Assembly: GCA_023386885.1 (NCBI GenBank)
Contig: JAEWIX010000046.1
Coordinates: forward strand, 1 to 20,748
Length of the DNA: 20,748 nucleotides
Origin: Pseudomonadota bacterium
GTDB lineage: Bacteria > Pseudomonadota > Alphaproteobacteria > Rhizobiales > Xanthobacteraceae
Reading direction: 5' to 3'
Shown: in pieces, positions 7,312 through 15,096 of the stretch
Layout of the letters: each line of letters opens with the position of its first letter
How positions within the stretch are numbered: the first letter of the stretch is position 1
The notes under the pieces: model-generated
What the model saw: only the letters and a program-made list of their open reading frames with translations
Databases searched by the model: none
What the model was told of the DNA's origin: nothing
Translations under genes and position numbers: made by a program

Positions 7312-8177
7312 GCGAGCGCCGCTGGCTGACCGAAACGGCATTCGATCATATGCGACTGTCGTTCGAAGTTGCGCGCGCGCTGCGGGAAGAACACAGCCCG
7401 CAGCAGCGCCTCGACCTGATCGAGAATCCATTGTTCGGCAAGGTGCTGATGCTCGACGGCGCAACGCAGGTCACCACCGCCGACGAGTTCATCTATCACG
7501 AGATGATGGCGCATGTGCCGATCCTGGCGCACGGCGCGGTGCGCGACGTACTGATCATCGGCGGCGGCGATTGCGGACTTGCCGAGGAGGTCCTGAAGCA
7601 TCCCGATATCCGGCAGGTTCTGCAAGTCGAGATCGACGCTCAGGTGATCGCGTTCGCGCGCGAACATTTTGCCGAGTTCAACGCCGCAGCCTTCGCCGAT
7701 CCGCGCTTGCGCATCGAGATCGCCGACGGCGCTGAATTCGCCGCGACCACCGACCGGCGCTTCGACGTGATCCTGATCGACTCCACCGATCCCGCCGGTC
7801 CCGGCGCAGTGCTGTTCACCAAAGGCTTCTACACCAGCCTGCGTCGCTGTTTGAACCCCGGCGGCATCGTGGTGACGCAGAGCGGCGTGCCGTTCGTGCA
7901 GCGCGATGAATTCATCAACGCGATGCGCAATCTCGCGCAGGTGTTTCAGGTGGCGGATTGTTACGTGCTCGCAACGCCCTCCTATGTCGGCGGGCACATG
8001 GCACTGGGCTGGGGCAGTGTCGATCGCGATCCGCGCGAACCCGATAGCGAGACTCTCGCGGAACGGGCGAGCGCGCTCGCCACCCGCTACTACACGCCGG
8101 AGGTTCATCGCGCCGCGTTCGCGCTGCCGCGCTACATTCTGGATGCCAAGATCGCCGCAATCGCGATGGACCGCTAG
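7308..8177 (+). CDS. speE: Spermidine synthase (polyamine aminopropyltransferase)
   Basis: SpeE transfers an aminopropyl group from decarboxylated AdoMet to putrescine, giving spermidine and methylthioadenosine. The 289-residue protein shows the Rossmann-type dcAdoMet site: YHEMMAHVP (63-71), GGGDCG (85-90; the usual form is GGGDGG), the acidic strand-end VEID (107-110), and IDSTDP (157-162) with the catalytic Asp158 and Asp161. The ATG overlaps the speD stop by four bases. It converges with paaE, with a hairpin-rich repeat in between. Confidence 0.94.
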   Translation: MSERRWLTETAFDHMRLSFEVARALREEHSPQQRLDLIENPLFGKVLMLDGATQVTTADEFIYHEMMAHVPILAHGAVRDVLIIGGGDCGLAEEVLKHPDIRQVLQVEIDAQVIAFAREHFAEFNAAAFADPRLRIEIADGAEFAATTDRRFDVILIDSTDPAGPGAVLFTKGFYTSLRRCLNPGGIVVTQSGVPFVQRDEFINAMRNLAQVFQVADCYVLATPSYVGGHMALGWGSVDRDPREPDSETLAERASALATRYYTPEVHRAAFALPRYILDAKIAAIAMDR

Positions 8178-8184
8178 AGTCTTT

Positions 8185-8274
8185 CGCTTCTGATGGAATC
8201 AGAAGCGAGGCTCAATCCTTATGTTTTGACGCGTTTTCTTCACACGAACCGGTATCCACTTCGCTCGAAAACGC
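8185..8274. repeat. Two-hairpin intergenic repeat between convergent speE and paaE
   Basis: The first hairpin is a perfect 10-bp stem, CGCTTCTGAT/ATCAGAAGCG (8185-8194/8198-8207), with a 3-base loop. The second is bounded by GCGTTTTC and GAAAACGC (8231-8238/8267-8274). I recall a sequence of this kind as a dispersed repeat in Bradyrhizobium and Rhodopseudomonas genomes, but copy number cannot be checked here. Lying between convergent genes, it may also terminate both transcripts. Confidence 0.6.
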
Positions 8275-8286
8275 TGTAGCGCGCCG

Positions 8287-9363
8287 CTACATCTGGTCGT
8301 AATCGACCACGACCTTCGCCGACGTCGGATGCGCCTGACAGGTGAGAATGAAACCCGCTTCGAGTTCCCACGGCTCCAGCGAATAGTTCAGCTCCATCGG
8401 CGCCTCGCCTTCCACCAGCTTGGCGCGACAGGTCGAGCACATGCCGCCTTTACATGCGAACGGCAGATCCATACCGGCGCGCAGCGCGGCGTCGAGGATC
8501 GCCTCACCATCCGCCACCGGAATGTCGCGACGCTTGCCGTCGATGATCAGCGCTGCGACGGCCTTTGGCGGCGCGCCTTCGACCACCACCGCCTTTGGCC
8601 GTGCCTTGCCGCCGAATTCGGAGACGAAGCGCTCGACGTGAATTCGCTCGTCGGCAATGCCGATCTCGCGGCAGGTCGCCTCGATCTCCTCGCTCATTGC
8701 AACCGGCCCGCAGACGAAGACATGATCGACGCTCGCTGCCGGCACAAGCGAGCGCAGCAGCACCCGCACCTTCTCGGCATCGAGACGCCCGTGCAGGATC
8801 GGGATGTCCTGCTCTTCCTGAGAAATGACATGGAAGACCGACAGCCGCTCCATGTAGCGGTCCTTCAATTCCTCCAGCGCCTCGCGGAAGATGATGCCGT
8901 CGGTCGAGCGATTGCCGTAGAACAGAAAGAAGCGGCTCTGCGGCTCGCGCGCCAGCACGCCGCGAACGATCGAGAGGATCGGCGTGATTCCGGAGCCGGC
9001 GGCAAAACCGACATGAATGCGCGCAACGTCCGGCGCATGCGTCACGCCGAACCGGCCGGTCGGCGTCATCACGTCAAGTGCATCGCCGGCTTTCAGTTCC
9101 TCGGCCGCCCAGCTCGAGAACGCGCCGCCGTCGACGCGCTTCACCGCGATGCGCATCTCGCCGTCATCCGGCCCCGAGCAGATCGAATAGGAACGACGAA
9201 CTTCCTCGCCGTCCATGGTGGTGCGCAAGGTCAGGTATTGGCCCGGCGCAAAGGCATAGTCATCCGCCAATTCCTTCGGGATCGCGAAGGTCAGCGAAAT
9301 CGCATCGTTGGCCTCGCGGCGCAGGTCGCTGACGGCGAGACGGTGAAAACGGGGTGAAGACAT
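8287..9363 (-). CDS. paaE: Phenylacetyl-CoA epoxidase reductase subunit PaaE
   Basis: PaaE passes electrons from NADPH through FAD and a plant-type [2Fe-2S] cluster to the diiron PaaA subunit. In order, the protein has the FAD motif RRSYS (60-64, counting from the upstream ATG at 9375), the nucleotide-binding GSGITP (127-132) and CGP (222-224), and a C-terminal ferredoxin domain with Cys308, Cys313, Cys316 and Cys346 in CKGGMCSTC...C spacing. Two starts are possible, ATG 9375 and ATG 9363. The latter gives 358 residues and has a better-placed GAG upstream; neither site is strong. It is the last gene of paaABCDE, about 70 bases after paaD. Confidence 0.94.
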   Translation of the reverse strand: MSSPRFHRLAVSDLRREANDAISLTFAIPKELADDYAFAPGQYLTLRTTMDGEEVRRSYSICSGPDDGEMRIAVKRVDGGAFSSWAAEELKAGDALDVMTPTGRFGVTHAPDVARIHVGFAAGSGITPILSIVRGVLAREPQSRFFLFYGNRSTDGIIFREALEELKDRYMERLSVFHVISQEEQDIPILHGRLDAEKVRVLLRSLVPAASVDHVFVCGPVAMSEEIEATCREIGIADERIHVERFVSEFGGKARPKAVVVEGAPPKAVAALIIDGKRRDIPVADGEAILDAALRAGMDLPFACKGGMCSTCRAKLVEGEAPMELNYSLEPWELEAGFILTCQAHPTSAKVVVDYDQM

Positions 9364-9434
9364 GGGCGATCTCATTCCAGCTTGATCTTCTCGCCATCGC
9401 GACGGGCTTTATCGCTTGCGTTTTCGCAATGGCG

Positions 9435-9935
9435 TCAGTGACACTTGAAGTAATCGAACGGCTCGCGGCAACTCTTGCAGCGCCACAGCGCCTTGCAGGA
9501 GGTCGAGCCGAATTCGGACAGCGTCTCGGTATCGGTCGAACCGCATTGCGGGCACGCCACCTCTTCGACGCCGAACAGCGCGCGCCGGCCGCTGCCTGCC
9601 TGCGGCGGCGCGATGCCGTAGTCCTTCAGCTTGCGGCGGCCGTCATCGCTCATCCAGTCGGTGGTCCAGGCCGGCGACAGCACGGTGCGCACCGTCGGCT
9701 TGCGGAAACCGGCGCGCTCCAACGCCACCTCGATTTCCACCGCGATCATGTTCATCGCCGGGCAGCCGGAATAGGTCGGTGTGATCGCCACCTCGATTTC
9801 ACCGTCATGGACGGAGACGTCGCGCAGCACGCCGAGGTCGGCGATGGTCAGCACCGGAATTTCCGGATCGACCACCTGCGCGGCGGCGTCCCATGCGCGC
9901 TGACGCAACTCCATATCGGTGGCGGCGATACTCAC
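9435..9935 (-). CDS. paaD: Phenylacetate degradation protein PaaD (Fe-S assembly/maturation factor of the epoxidase)
   Basis: PaaD is a SufT/MIP18-like (DUF59) protein thought to help mature the metal centres of the epoxidase. With a GTG start at 9935 it is 166 residues long, the usual size. The GTG overlaps the paaC stop (GTGA) and follows GGGAG at 7 bases, which decides the start; longer readings run back through paaC. The DUF59 part shows DPEIP (23-27) and TPTYSGCPA (52-60). The C-terminal zinc-ribbon-like part has Cys128, 131, 147, 153, 156 and 165. Confidence 0.93.
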   Translation of the reverse strand: MSIAATDMELRQRAWDAAAQVVDPEIPVLTIADLGVLRDVSVHDGEIEVAITPTYSGCPAMNMIAVEIEVALERAGFRKPTVRTVLSPAWTTDWMSDDGRRKLKDYGIAPPQAGSGRRALFGVEEVACPQCGSTDTETLSEFGSTSCKALWRCKSCREPFDYFKCH

Positions 9936-10708
9936 CAGGTTGCTCCCGGAAAGGAACGCTGCATCGATTGCAACTCGCTGAGCAGATGGCCGAGATGCTC
10001 GGTGTGCCGGCCTTCGCGGCCGCCCTGCTGCATCCAGTCGTTGGCAGGCCGCGCCAGCGTGGCTTCGCCCAGCACACCCGCGACCGTTTTCAGCCATTGC
10101 GGGCGCAGCGATTCCGGATCGGCCGCGATGCCCGCATCGATCAGACCGCGCTCGCTGTCATCGACAGAAAACATCTCGCCGGTGAAGGCCCACAGATCGT
10201 CGATACCATTTTGCGCGCGGCGATGGCTCTCCTCGGTGCCGTCGCCCAGCCGCACCATCCATTCCGACGAATGCCGCAAGTGATAAGCGCTTTCCTTTTC
10301 GGATTTTGCGGCGATGGCGGCCAGCGTCGCATCGCGCGAGGTCATCATCGCGCGCCAGTAAAGATCGGCGAAAGCGGAATAGAAGAACTGCCGCACCATG
10401 GTGCGAGCGAAATCGCCGTTCTTTTGTTCGACCAGCAGCAGGTTGCGATACTGCCGCACGTCGCGCAGATAGGCGAACGTATCCTCGGTGTTGTCCTTGC
10501 CTTCGACCTTCGCGGCATAGGCATAAAGCTCGCGCGCCTGCCCGAGCAGATCGAGGCCCATGTTGGCGAGCGCCATGTCCTCTTCCAGCATCGGGGCGTG
10601 GCCGCACCACTCAGAGAGGCGATGGCCGAGGATCAGCGCATCGTCGGCGCGCCGCAACGCGTAGAGCACCAGCGGCGTTTCGGAAACTTGAATCGAGGCT
10701 GCGGTCAT
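9932..10708 (-). CDS. paaC: Phenylacetyl-CoA epoxidase structural subunit PaaC
   Basis: PaaC is the ferritin-like, non-catalytic partner that forms the core heterotetramer with PaaA. The 258-residue protein is almost all helical, with the family stretch LEEDMALANMGLDLLGQARE at 41-60. ATG 10708 is chosen because AAGGTG lies 6 bases before it; an in-frame TTG at 10729 would add only seven residues. It overlaps paaD by four bases. Unusually, a 144-base gap containing hairpins separates it from paaB. Confidence 0.95.
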   Translation of the reverse strand: MTAASIQVSETPLVLYALRRADDALILGHRLSEWCGHAPMLEEDMALANMGLDLLGQARELYAYAAKVEGKDNTEDTFAYLRDVRQYRNLLLVEQKNGDFARTMVRQFFYSAFADLYWRAMMTSRDATLAAIAAKSEKESAYHLRHSSEWMVRLGDGTEESHRRAQNGIDDLWAFTGEMFSVDDSERGLIDAGIAADPESLRPQWLKTVAGVLGEATLARPANDWMQQGGREGRHTEHLGHLLSELQSMQRSFPGATW

Positions 10709-10749
10709 CGGCGCACCTTGTTGTGGCAACCCATTTCAATGCCGCCATT

Positions 10750-10840
10750 GCAAGCGAGGCGAAGCGATCCAGAAAGCGCGGAAGCAAGAACTTGCTTCGT
10801 CGCTATCGCTCCTCACAACGACGAGACGTTTTCGTCTCGC
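10750..10840. repeat. Hairpin-rich REP-like element inside the paa operon (between paaB and paaC)
   Basis: Two hairpins lie in the paaB-paaC gap: GAAGCAAG/CTTGCTTC (10781-10788/10791-10798, loop AA) and CGAGACG/CGTCTCG (10822-10828/10833-10839, loop TTTT). The flanks resemble short dispersed palindromic elements that I recall from Bradyrhizobiaceae genomes. Within an operon mRNA such stems could partly terminate transcription or set different stabilities for the paaAB and paaCDE parts. Confidence 0.6.
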
Positions 10841-10852
10841 TCGAGGGTCGAG

Positions 10853-11140
10853 CTACATATGTCCGACTTCTTCCGGAACGTCGTAGAACGTCGGATGCCG
10901 GTAGATTTTGGATTCCGCCGGCTCGAACATCATGCCCTTCTCGGTCGGGTCGGATGCCGTGATCGCGCTGGAAGGCACGACCCAGATCGAGAGCCCCTCG
11001 CCGCGTCGCGTGTAGATGTCGCGCGCCGCCTGCAGCGCCAGCGTGGCGTCGGCGGCGTGCAGCGAGCCGACATGCTTGTGTGCGAGGCCGTTGCGGCTGC
11101 GGATGAAAACTTCCCAGAGCGGCGTGTTCGGTGTGGCCAT
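10853..11140 (-). CDS. paaB: Phenylacetyl-CoA epoxidase subunit PaaB
   Basis: PaaB is the small subunit needed for a functional PaaABCE complex; it bridges PaaAC units and has no catalytic residues of its own. The product is 95 residues, equal to E. coli PaaB, with the family pattern WEVFIRSRNGLAHKHVGSLHA near the start (abridged here as WEVFIR...HKHVGSLHA) and a FYDVPEEVGHM end. Of two adjacent ATGs (11143 and 11140) the second is preferred: AAGGAGG then ends 5 bases before it. It follows paaA after 16 bases. Confidence 0.95.
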   Translation of the reverse strand: MATPNTPLWEVFIRSRNGLAHKHVGSLHAADATLALQAARDIYTRRGEGLSIWVVPSSAITASDPTEKGMMFEPAESKIYRHPTFYDVPEEVGHM

Positions 11141-11156
11141 CATTGCCTCCTTGAAA

Positions 11157-12149
11157 CTATTCGGCAGCCTGAACCATGGAGCGGCGCGCACGCTTCTCCG
11201 CATAGGCGGCGGCTGCGTCGCGCACCCACGCGCCCTCGTCATGCGCTTTGCGCCGCGCGGCGAGCCGATCGCGGTTGCATGGGCCGTTGCCGGCCAGCAC
11301 CTGCTTGAATTCGGTCCAGTCGATCTCGCTGTAGCGCCAGTGTCCTTCCGCATCCTGCGTCATGCCGGGATCGGGAATCGTGAGGCCAAGGAATTGCGCT
11401 TGCGGCACCGTGGCATCGACGAATTTCTGGCGCAGTTCATCGTTGGAGAAACGCTTGATCTTCCACTTCGTCGATGTGTCGCTGTGCTGACTCGCCTGAT
11501 CCGGCGGACCGAACATCATCAGCACCGGCCACCACCAGCGATCCAGTGCGCTCTGTGCCATCGCCTTCTGCTCGGCGGTGCCCCGCGACAGCGTCAGCAT
11601 GATCTCGAAGCCTTGTCGTTGATGGAACGACTCTTCCTTGCAGACGCGGATCATCGCGCGCGCGTATGGACCATAGGAACAGCGGCACAGCGGAATCTGA
11701 TTCATGATCGCCGCGCCGTCCACCAGCCAGCCGATGGCGCCGATATCGGCCCAGGTCAGCGTCGGATAATTGAAGATCGAGGAATACTTCGCCTTCCCCG
11801 CCAGCATCGCGTCGACCAGTTCCTCGCGCGAGGTGCCGAGCGTCTCGGCGGCGGCGTAAAGATAAAGGCCGTGGCCGCATTCGTCCTGCACCTTGGCGAG
11901 CAGCGCCGCCTTGCGCCGGAGCGAAGGTGCGCGCGTGATCCAGTTGCCTTCCGGCAGCATGCCGACAATTTCGGAATGGGCGTGTTGGGAGATTTGCCGC
12001 GTCAACGTCTTGCGGTAGGCGGCGGGCATCCAGTCGTTCGGCTCGATACGCTCGTCTTCGTCGATGCGCGCCTGAAACGCCGCCGCAAGCGTTGCGTCCT
12101 CAACGAAACGGTCTTCGCCGTCCGACATATTGAGCGCCTGCGTATACAT
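11157..12149 (-). CDS. paaA: Phenylacetyl-CoA epoxidase catalytic subunit PaaA
   Basis: PaaA is the diiron oxygenase subunit that converts phenylacetyl-CoA to its ring-1,2-epoxide. The 330-residue length is right for the family. Diiron ligand candidates are visible as Glu60 (HAHSEIVGM), the ExxH pair Glu90/His93 in KVQDECGHG, and the second ExxH Glu173/His176 in CKEESFHQRQ. ATG 12149 follows GGGAGG at 6 bases. It heads paaABCDE and lies 73 bases after the paaX stop, with its own promoter-like gap. Confidence 0.96.
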   Translation of the reverse strand: MYTQALNMSDGEDRFVEDATLAAAFQARIDEDERIEPNDWMPAAYRKTLTRQISQHAHSEIVGMLPEGNWITRAPSLRRKAALLAKVQDECGHGLYLYAAAETLGTSREELVDAMLAGKAKYSSIFNYPTLTWADIGAIGWLVDGAAIMNQIPLCRCSYGPYARAMIRVCKEESFHQRQGFEIMLTLSRGTAEQKAMAQSALDRWWWPVLMMFGPPDQASQHSDTSTKWKIKRFSNDELRQKFVDATVPQAQFLGLTIPDPGMTQDAEGHWRYSEIDWTEFKQVLAGNGPCNRDRLAARRKAHDEGAWVRDAAAAYAEKRARRSMVQAAE

Positions 12150-12177
12150 GGGCCGCCTCCCGAATTTGATTGGCGCT

Positions 12178-12216
12178 AATATATAACAAAAATAATTCTA
12201 AGCAAGATATTTTTGT
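12178..12216 (-). promoter_or_regulatory. paaA promoter with candidate repressor inverted repeat
   Basis: The gap between paaX and paaA is strikingly AT-rich. On the minus strand TTGCTT (12205-12200) and TATATT (12183-12178) form a possible -35/-10 pair with a 16-base spacer. A 9-bp inverted repeat, ACAAAAATA/TATTTTTGT (12186-12194/12208-12216), brackets the -35 element. PaaX repressors bind such promoter-overlapping inverted repeats; assignment to the neighbouring PaaX is inference. Confidence 0.5.
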
Positions 12217-12222
12217 AACATG

Positions 12223-13107
12223 TCAGTGCTCATCATCGAATCGCTGCACGAGTTCCGCACCGGCCGGCGGAAGCGCCCCGGCGGCACTGATGCCGTTGTG
12301 GTCAAGCCATTGTTCGGACGCCGGAATCAAACGGCGATAGAGATCTGCGCAAAGCCGGCGTGCCGGCTTCCCCGGCCAGTCCGCCGGCAACAGGCTGCCC
12401 GGCAGCAGCGGGTCGCGCAGCACCACCCGGCGATAGTGGTGGATCAGCAGGATGCGTGCGGTGAAGGCATCGGCATCGGACAGCGTTTCGTTTCGTTGAA
12501 GCCAGTCGCGCAACGGAGCGAAGGTTTTCATGAAGCGCTGATAGGCCCCCGCCGTGAGATGCAGCGGCCAGCTTTCGCTGAGCAGTCGTTGGCCGCTGTC
12601 GTCCTCGGCCGACACTTCCAGCCGGATCGCGCCGGCCGCTTCCACCGGCACCGGTACGCCCGAAGGCGCGACCCAGACGCCCGGCAGCGGACTGCCAAAT
12701 CCAGCGGCGCGCAGCGCCTCGCGTGCGGAATCGCGATTGCCGCCATTGCCGAGCAACAGCAATTCGAAACGGCCGGTCCAGTCCGAGGGCTGCGGATTGT
12801 AGACGTGACGCACGGCGGCATCGAACGTCTCCCTGCCCTTGTCGGCCAGCCGATAGAAGCTGTTGCGGCCGACTCGCGTGCGCTCGAACCAGCCATCGGC
12901 GGCGAGCCGCGACATGGCCGTTCGCACCACGCCGCCATCGATCTGCAAGGTTGCGAAGAATGCCAGCAAGGTGCCGAGCCCCACCGAGCCGCCGCGCGGC
13001 ACGATGGCGTCGCCGAACAAGGTGACGACGATGGAGCCGGTGCGCGAGGGTTCGCGCTTGAGCTGGTCGAGAATGCGGGCGAGCGGTTGAGGCATTGTCT
13101 CCGGCAT
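12223..13107 (-). CDS. paaX: Phenylacetic acid degradation repressor PaaX
   Basis: PaaX is a winged-helix repressor of PAA genes that is released by phenylacetyl-CoA. From ATG 13107 the protein has 294 residues, near the family's usual 300. The N-terminal stretch SIVVTLFGDAIVPRGG (25-40) and the helix-turn-helix region with GVVRTAMSRLAADGW (59-73) are characteristic, followed by the PaaX-like GRFELLLLG core. ATG 13095 is an alternative start. An earlier ATG at 13191 would add 28 residues that do not resemble the family and would crowd the divergent promoter. It sits directly upstream of paaA and diverges from a TetR gene. Confidence 0.9.
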   Translation of the reverse strand: MPETMPQPLARILDQLKREPSRTGSIVVTLFGDAIVPRGGSVGLGTLLAFFATLQIDGGVVRTAMSRLAADGWFERTRVGRNSFYRLADKGRETFDAAVRHVYNPQPSDWTGRFELLLLGNGGNRDSAREALRAAGFGSPLPGVWVAPSGVPVPVEAAGAIRLEVSAEDDSGQRLLSESWPLHLTAGAYQRFMKTFAPLRDWLQRNETLSDADAFTARILLIHHYRRVVLRDPLLPGSLLPADWPGKPARRLCADLYRRLIPASEQWLDHNGISAAGALPPAGAELVQRFDDEH

Positions 13108-13201
13108 AGCGTGTTTCGCCGGCGCAAACCACCGCTGCCCGTCATCATGGCCTTGATCCCGTGCAGCGATGCCATGGTCGCAACCGGCCATCGCGCCCGA
13201 T

Positions 13202-13229
13202 TATAATTGACCAATTGGACGGTCAATGC
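13202..13229. promoter_or_regulatory. TetR-type operator in the paaX/tetR divergent gap
   Basis: ATTGACC-N8-GGTCAAT (13206-13227) is a perfect 7-bp inverted repeat. It directly follows TATAAT (13202-13207), as at the paaN/paaG gap, and shares 22 of 29 ungapped positions with it. It lies some 75 bases before the tetR start, so autoregulation is likely, and it could also affect paaX. The operator overlaps an upstream in-frame ATG (13226), which argues that translation begins later, at 13304. Confidence 0.68.
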
Positions 13230-13303
13230 GAAGTTGCCCGGCAAAATACGCGGCGACCTCCGGCGGCCTCTCCGCCGGCACGACTTCAGGGATACCAGAC
13301 GGC

Positions 13304-13987
13304 ATGGCTCGCACGCGGGCAATCGATTACGACAAGAAGCGCCTGGGTATTCTCAGCCAGTCCGCCCGGCTTTTCGCCCAGCACGGCTTCACCGGCACCT
13401 CTATCAGCATGATCGCCGAAGCCTGCGGCGTGTCCAAGGCGCTGATGTATCATTACTACAATTCCAAGGATGACGTGCTGTTCGACGTGCTGGCGGATCA
13501 CCTCAAGCACCTCGTCGCCATGGTGGAAGCAGCGGCCGCGACCAGCAGCGACGATCGTCAGCGCCTTGTCGCGATCTGCACCGCCCTGCTCGACGCCTAT
13601 CGCGGTGCCGATGCCGAACACCAGGTGCAGATATCCAGCCTGAAACTTCTGCCGCGCGCGCAGCAGGACGTGTTGAAAGAACTCGAACGCCGATTGGTAA
13701 CGATTTTCTCCGAGGCCATCGCCGCATTGCTGCCTTCGGTCGCCAAACAACCCGATACTCTCAAGCCGCTGACGATGTCGCTGTTCGGCATGTTGAACTG
13801 GCACTACCTGTGGTTCCGCGAGGGCAAGGGCATGACCCGTGAGGGTTATGCCCAGATGGCGGCGAACCTGATCCTTGCCGGCGCCGAAGACGCGATCCGC
13901 GCCGCCGGCGCGCCGACTGCATCATCGAAAGCAACCGCGCTTGCCAAGCCTGCGGTTGCGAAAAAGAAAGCCGAGAAGGCGCGCTAA
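13304..13987 (+). CDS. TetR/AcrR family regulator of the PAA cluster (PaaR-like)
   Basis: A 227-residue TetR-family repressor. The N-terminal DNA-binding domain is clear: RLGILSQSARLFAQHGFTGT, then the helix-turn-helix at about 33-52 (ISMIAEACGVSKALMYHYYN). The C-terminal ligand domain is not diagnostic, and the last 27 residues are an Ala/Lys-rich tail. The start at ATG 13304 is chosen because the conserved domain begins there and the upstream frame crosses the operator. TetR-type PaaR proteins control PAA genes in some bacteria; here the matched operators at its own promoter and at paaN/paaG support that role. The ligand, perhaps phenylacetyl-CoA, is unknown. Confidence 0.85.
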   Translation: MARTRAIDYDKKRLGILSQSARLFAQHGFTGTSISMIAEACGVSKALMYHYYNSKDDVLFDVLADHLKHLVAMVEAAAATSSDDRQRLVAICTALLDAYRGADAEHQVQISSLKLLPRAQQDVLKELERRLVTIFSEAIAALLPSVAKQPDTLKPLTMSLFGMLNWHYLWFREGKGMTREGYAQMAANLILAGAEDAIRAAGAPTASSKATALAKPAVAKKKAEKAR

Positions 13988-14006
13988 CTTGCATTGCACG
14001 TCCGTT

Positions 14007-14075
14007 CGTCATGCCCGGCCATGACGAGTTGAGTCGCTTCACCAAAAAGCAAATGCCCGGATCATGTCCGGGCAT
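14007..14075. repeat. Palindromic repeat/bidirectional terminator between convergent genes
   Basis: Two hairpins lie between tetR and the convergent hydrolase gene: CGTCATG/CATGACG (14007-14013/14020-14026) and ATGCCCGGA/TCCGGGCAT (14053-14061/14067-14075). CGTCATGCCCGG-type sequences are, as I recall, common intergenic repeats in this bacterial group. The second stem could end transcription from either side, though it has no clear T tract. Confidence 0.55.
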
Positions 14076-14106
14076 CGCCGATCATCATCGATGAAAGCGC
14101 GGTGCG

Positions 14107-14877
14107 TTACCGGTTGGGATCCGGATACACCAGACTGCGCCAGCCGCTGCGATCGAACGGCTTCCACGCCCCTTCCGCCTGCGCCAGCCGATCCGCGACG
14201 GCGTAGACCGCAGCCGGGTGGAATCCCATGCCGCAATGGCTGCTCTCGACTTCGATGTTTTCGGTGAGCGCCGATGTCTGTTCCATGCAGCCCTGCCACG
14301 CACAGATGCCGTCGGTGCGGCTGTAGATCGCGGTGGTCGGCAGCGGCGGCGGTGCTGACAGCGGGCCGCCAAAATGCTCGCTGGCTTCTTCCGCGCGCTG
14401 GCCGCTGGCGAGTTCATAGATGCGCCAGGCGTTGGTCGATTTCACATCGCCGGCAAAGGGACTGCCGAGCGTGATCACCGAGCGCACGCGATCCGGCATC
14501 ATCTTCGCGAGTTGACGCGAATAGAGCCCGCCGAGACTCCAGCCGACCAGACTGACCTTGCGGCCGTGGGTATCGTTGATGCGCTTGACCAGATCGATGA
14601 CGGCATCCTGCACGCCCGGACGCAGCCCGTAATTACGACCAAGGTCCCAACCGCTGACAGCATAACCGCGCGTCGCAAGGAAGCTGCGCAAAGGCCGGGT
14701 CGACACGTCGCTTGCCATCAAGCCGGGCAGGACAAGAACCGGATGGCCGTCGCCGCGCGGAGCGAGACTGAGCAACGGCAATGCACCGAGGAACGCGCCG
14801 AGTTCGGAGAGTGCTCGTCCTTCCAGCAGGACCAGCAACTTGGAGGGAGGGGCCAACGATTGAGCAGCAGCAGCCAT
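14107..14877 (-). CDS. Alpha/beta hydrolase, lipase/esterase-like
   Basis: A 256-residue alpha/beta hydrolase of unknown substrate. The oxyanion region VLVLPGLMASD is followed by the nucleophile elbow GWSLGG (Ser114); likely partners are Asp189 in SRTDGICAW and His214 in ESSHCGMGFHP. No signal peptide is evident. ATG 14877 follows AAAGGA at a good distance; the frame is open further upstream but without a comparable site. It converges with tetR. The nearby PHA genes make a polymer- or ester-cleaving role possible but unproven. Confidence 0.82.
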   Translation of the reverse strand: MAAAAQSLAPPSKLLVLLEGRALSELGAFLGALPLLSLAPRGDGHPVLVLPGLMASDVSTRPLRSFLATRGYAVSGWDLGRNYGLRPGVQDAVIDLVKRINDTHGRKVSLVGWSLGGLYSRQLAKMMPDRVRSVITLGSPFAGDVKSTNAWRIYELASGQRAEEASEHFGGPLSAPPPLPTTAIYSRTDGICAWQGCMEQTSALTENIEVESSHCGMGFHPAAVYAVADRLAQAEGAWKPFDRSGWRSLVYPDPNR

Positions 14878-15096
14878 CGAGTATCCTTTCCCGCCCGACG
14901 AGTGCATCGAGCAACAGATCAATTGGGCAAATTATCGTTTCGCTAGGTCAGAACCTCATTCCGATTCGTCGACACAATGCCGTCACAAATGAAGCTAGAG
15001 GCCGGTTTCGGCGAATTCAAGCAGCCTTTCGTAGCTACAAATGTAGGTGTTACCGCTCTGCAACACCACCCCGGCGCCCGATCGCGGCCCGATTCG

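Noticed and set aside
9893..12179. Two long plus-strand open frames (9893-11308 and 11016-12179) opposite paaA, paaB, paaC and paaD
   Set aside because: They lie antisense to well-recognised epoxidase subunits and show no domains; their length follows from the GC-rich third positions of the real genes.
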